5,249 nt of DNA, from NCBI GenBank assembly GCA_934635545.1, contig CAKTZN010000135.1, forward strand, positions 1-5,249, written 5' to 3'. The first letter of the stretch is position 1. Each line of letters begins with the position of its first letter. The position numbers and the translations under genes are program-made. Shown here one piece after another: positions 5,052-5,249 of this stretch. The stretch comes from an uncultured Oscillospiraceae bacterium (GTDB lineage: Bacteria > Bacillota > Clostridia > Oscillospirales > Oscillospiraceae). The notes below the pieces were generated by a model. The model was not told where the DNA came from and made no database searches. It saw only the letters and a program-made list of their open reading frames with translations.

Positions 5052-5081
5052 TTGGCAATGAAATCGAAGATTTCATGCCAA
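5052..5081. repeat. Bulged inverted repeat downstream of the HIT gene
   Basis: TTGGCAATGAAATC (5052-5065) and GATTTCATGCCAA (5069-5081) pair over 13 bp with a single extra A on the left arm, around a 3-base centre (GAA on plus, TTC on minus). It starts 6 bp beyond the HIT stop codon. Neither side has a real T run, so it is not a standard terminator. It may protect the 3' end of the HIT mRNA or be a copy of a dispersed palindromic element. Confidence 0.6.
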
Positions 5082-5087
5082 TGATCT

Positions 5088-5249
5088 TTAGCCCGGAGGC
5101 CAGGTCATGTCACGGCCGCTGAGCACATGGAAGTGCAGATGCTTCACGGTCTGACCGGCCTGATCGCCGCAGTTGTTGACGATGCGGTAGCTGTCGCAGC
5201 CCAGCTCCTTGCAGAGCCTGGCGATGACGGTGAAGCAGTGGGCCACCAC
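5088..5249 (-). CDS. HIT-family (HinT-like) nucleotide hydrolase, C-terminal part (cut by right window edge)
   Basis: The last 53 codons of a histidine-triad protein are present; the N-terminal half lies beyond the window. The reading shows [15 protein letters not shown] (21-35 of the fragment), then the histidine triad HLHFHVL (37-43), whose central region provides the nucleophilic histidine that attacks the nucleotide phosphate, and the ending DMTWPPG (47-53), the WPPG C-terminus of HinT-like proteins. These small cytoplasmic dimers hydrolyse AMP-lysine and related phosphoramidates. The residue after the triad is SGR rather than the more common GGR, a mild variation. The stop is TAA (5090-5088). 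It converges with the YczE-like gene and is probably not functionally linked to it. Confidence 0.92.
   Translation of the reverse strand: MVAHCFTVIARLCKELGCDSYRIVNNCGDQAGQTVKHLHFHVLSGRDMTWPPG

Overview
The window looks like chromosomal DNA from a GC-rich, anaerobic, gut-type member of the Clostridia (Oscillospiraceae-like is my best guess). This rests on GC-rich third codon positions, strong GGAGG-type ribosome binding sites, AT-rich intergenic promoters with consensus -35/-10 boxes, classic rho-independent terminators, and protein types common in that group (LysR-type regulators, a YczE-like membrane protein, a standalone AroE). The taxonomic call is inference from style, not from a marker gene. 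No tRNA, rRNA, CRISPR array, insertion sequence or phage gene was seen.

Layout. (1) 1-213, minus: N-terminal 71 codons of shikimate dehydrogenase (aroE), cut by the window edge. (2) 214-376: divergent control region with a good aroE promoter, a weaker lysR promoter and a LysR-type (T-N11-A) operator candidate. (3) 377-1258, plus: LysR-type regulator 1. (4) 1259-1487: convergent AT-rich gap holding a perfect 7-bp palindrome, a 22-bp-periodic CATAAA array and a strong symmetric terminator shared by both flanking genes. (5) 1488-2693, minus: 12-TM-type MFS transporter. (6) 2694-2827: divergent control region in which the transporter promoter and the regulator promoter share the same -10 bases on opposite strands. 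(7) 2828-3736, plus: LysR-type regulator 2, followed after 20 nt by a RimJ/RimL-type GNAT acetyltransferase (3757-4338), which overlaps by 4 nt a YczE-like (DUF6198-type) membrane protein starting at GTG (4335-4997). A GC-rich terminator follows. (8) 4998-5087: convergent gap with an extra bulged hairpin. (9) 5088-5249, minus: C-terminal 53 codons of a HIT-family (HinT-like) nucleotide hydrolase, cut by the right edge.

How it may work together. The window holds two parallel modules, each a rightward LysR-type regulator with a leftward divergent target (aroE; MFS transporter). In both, a T-N11-A dyad lies centred 65 bp upstream of the predicted start site of the target, the classical recognition position for LysR-type activators. 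This suggests regulator 1 controls aroE, and thus perhaps use of shikimate or quinate-like compounds, and regulator 2 controls the transporter. Whether the two modules belong to one pathway cannot be decided from the sequence. No clearly novel multi-gene system is visible; the more unusual signals are in the intergenic DNA.
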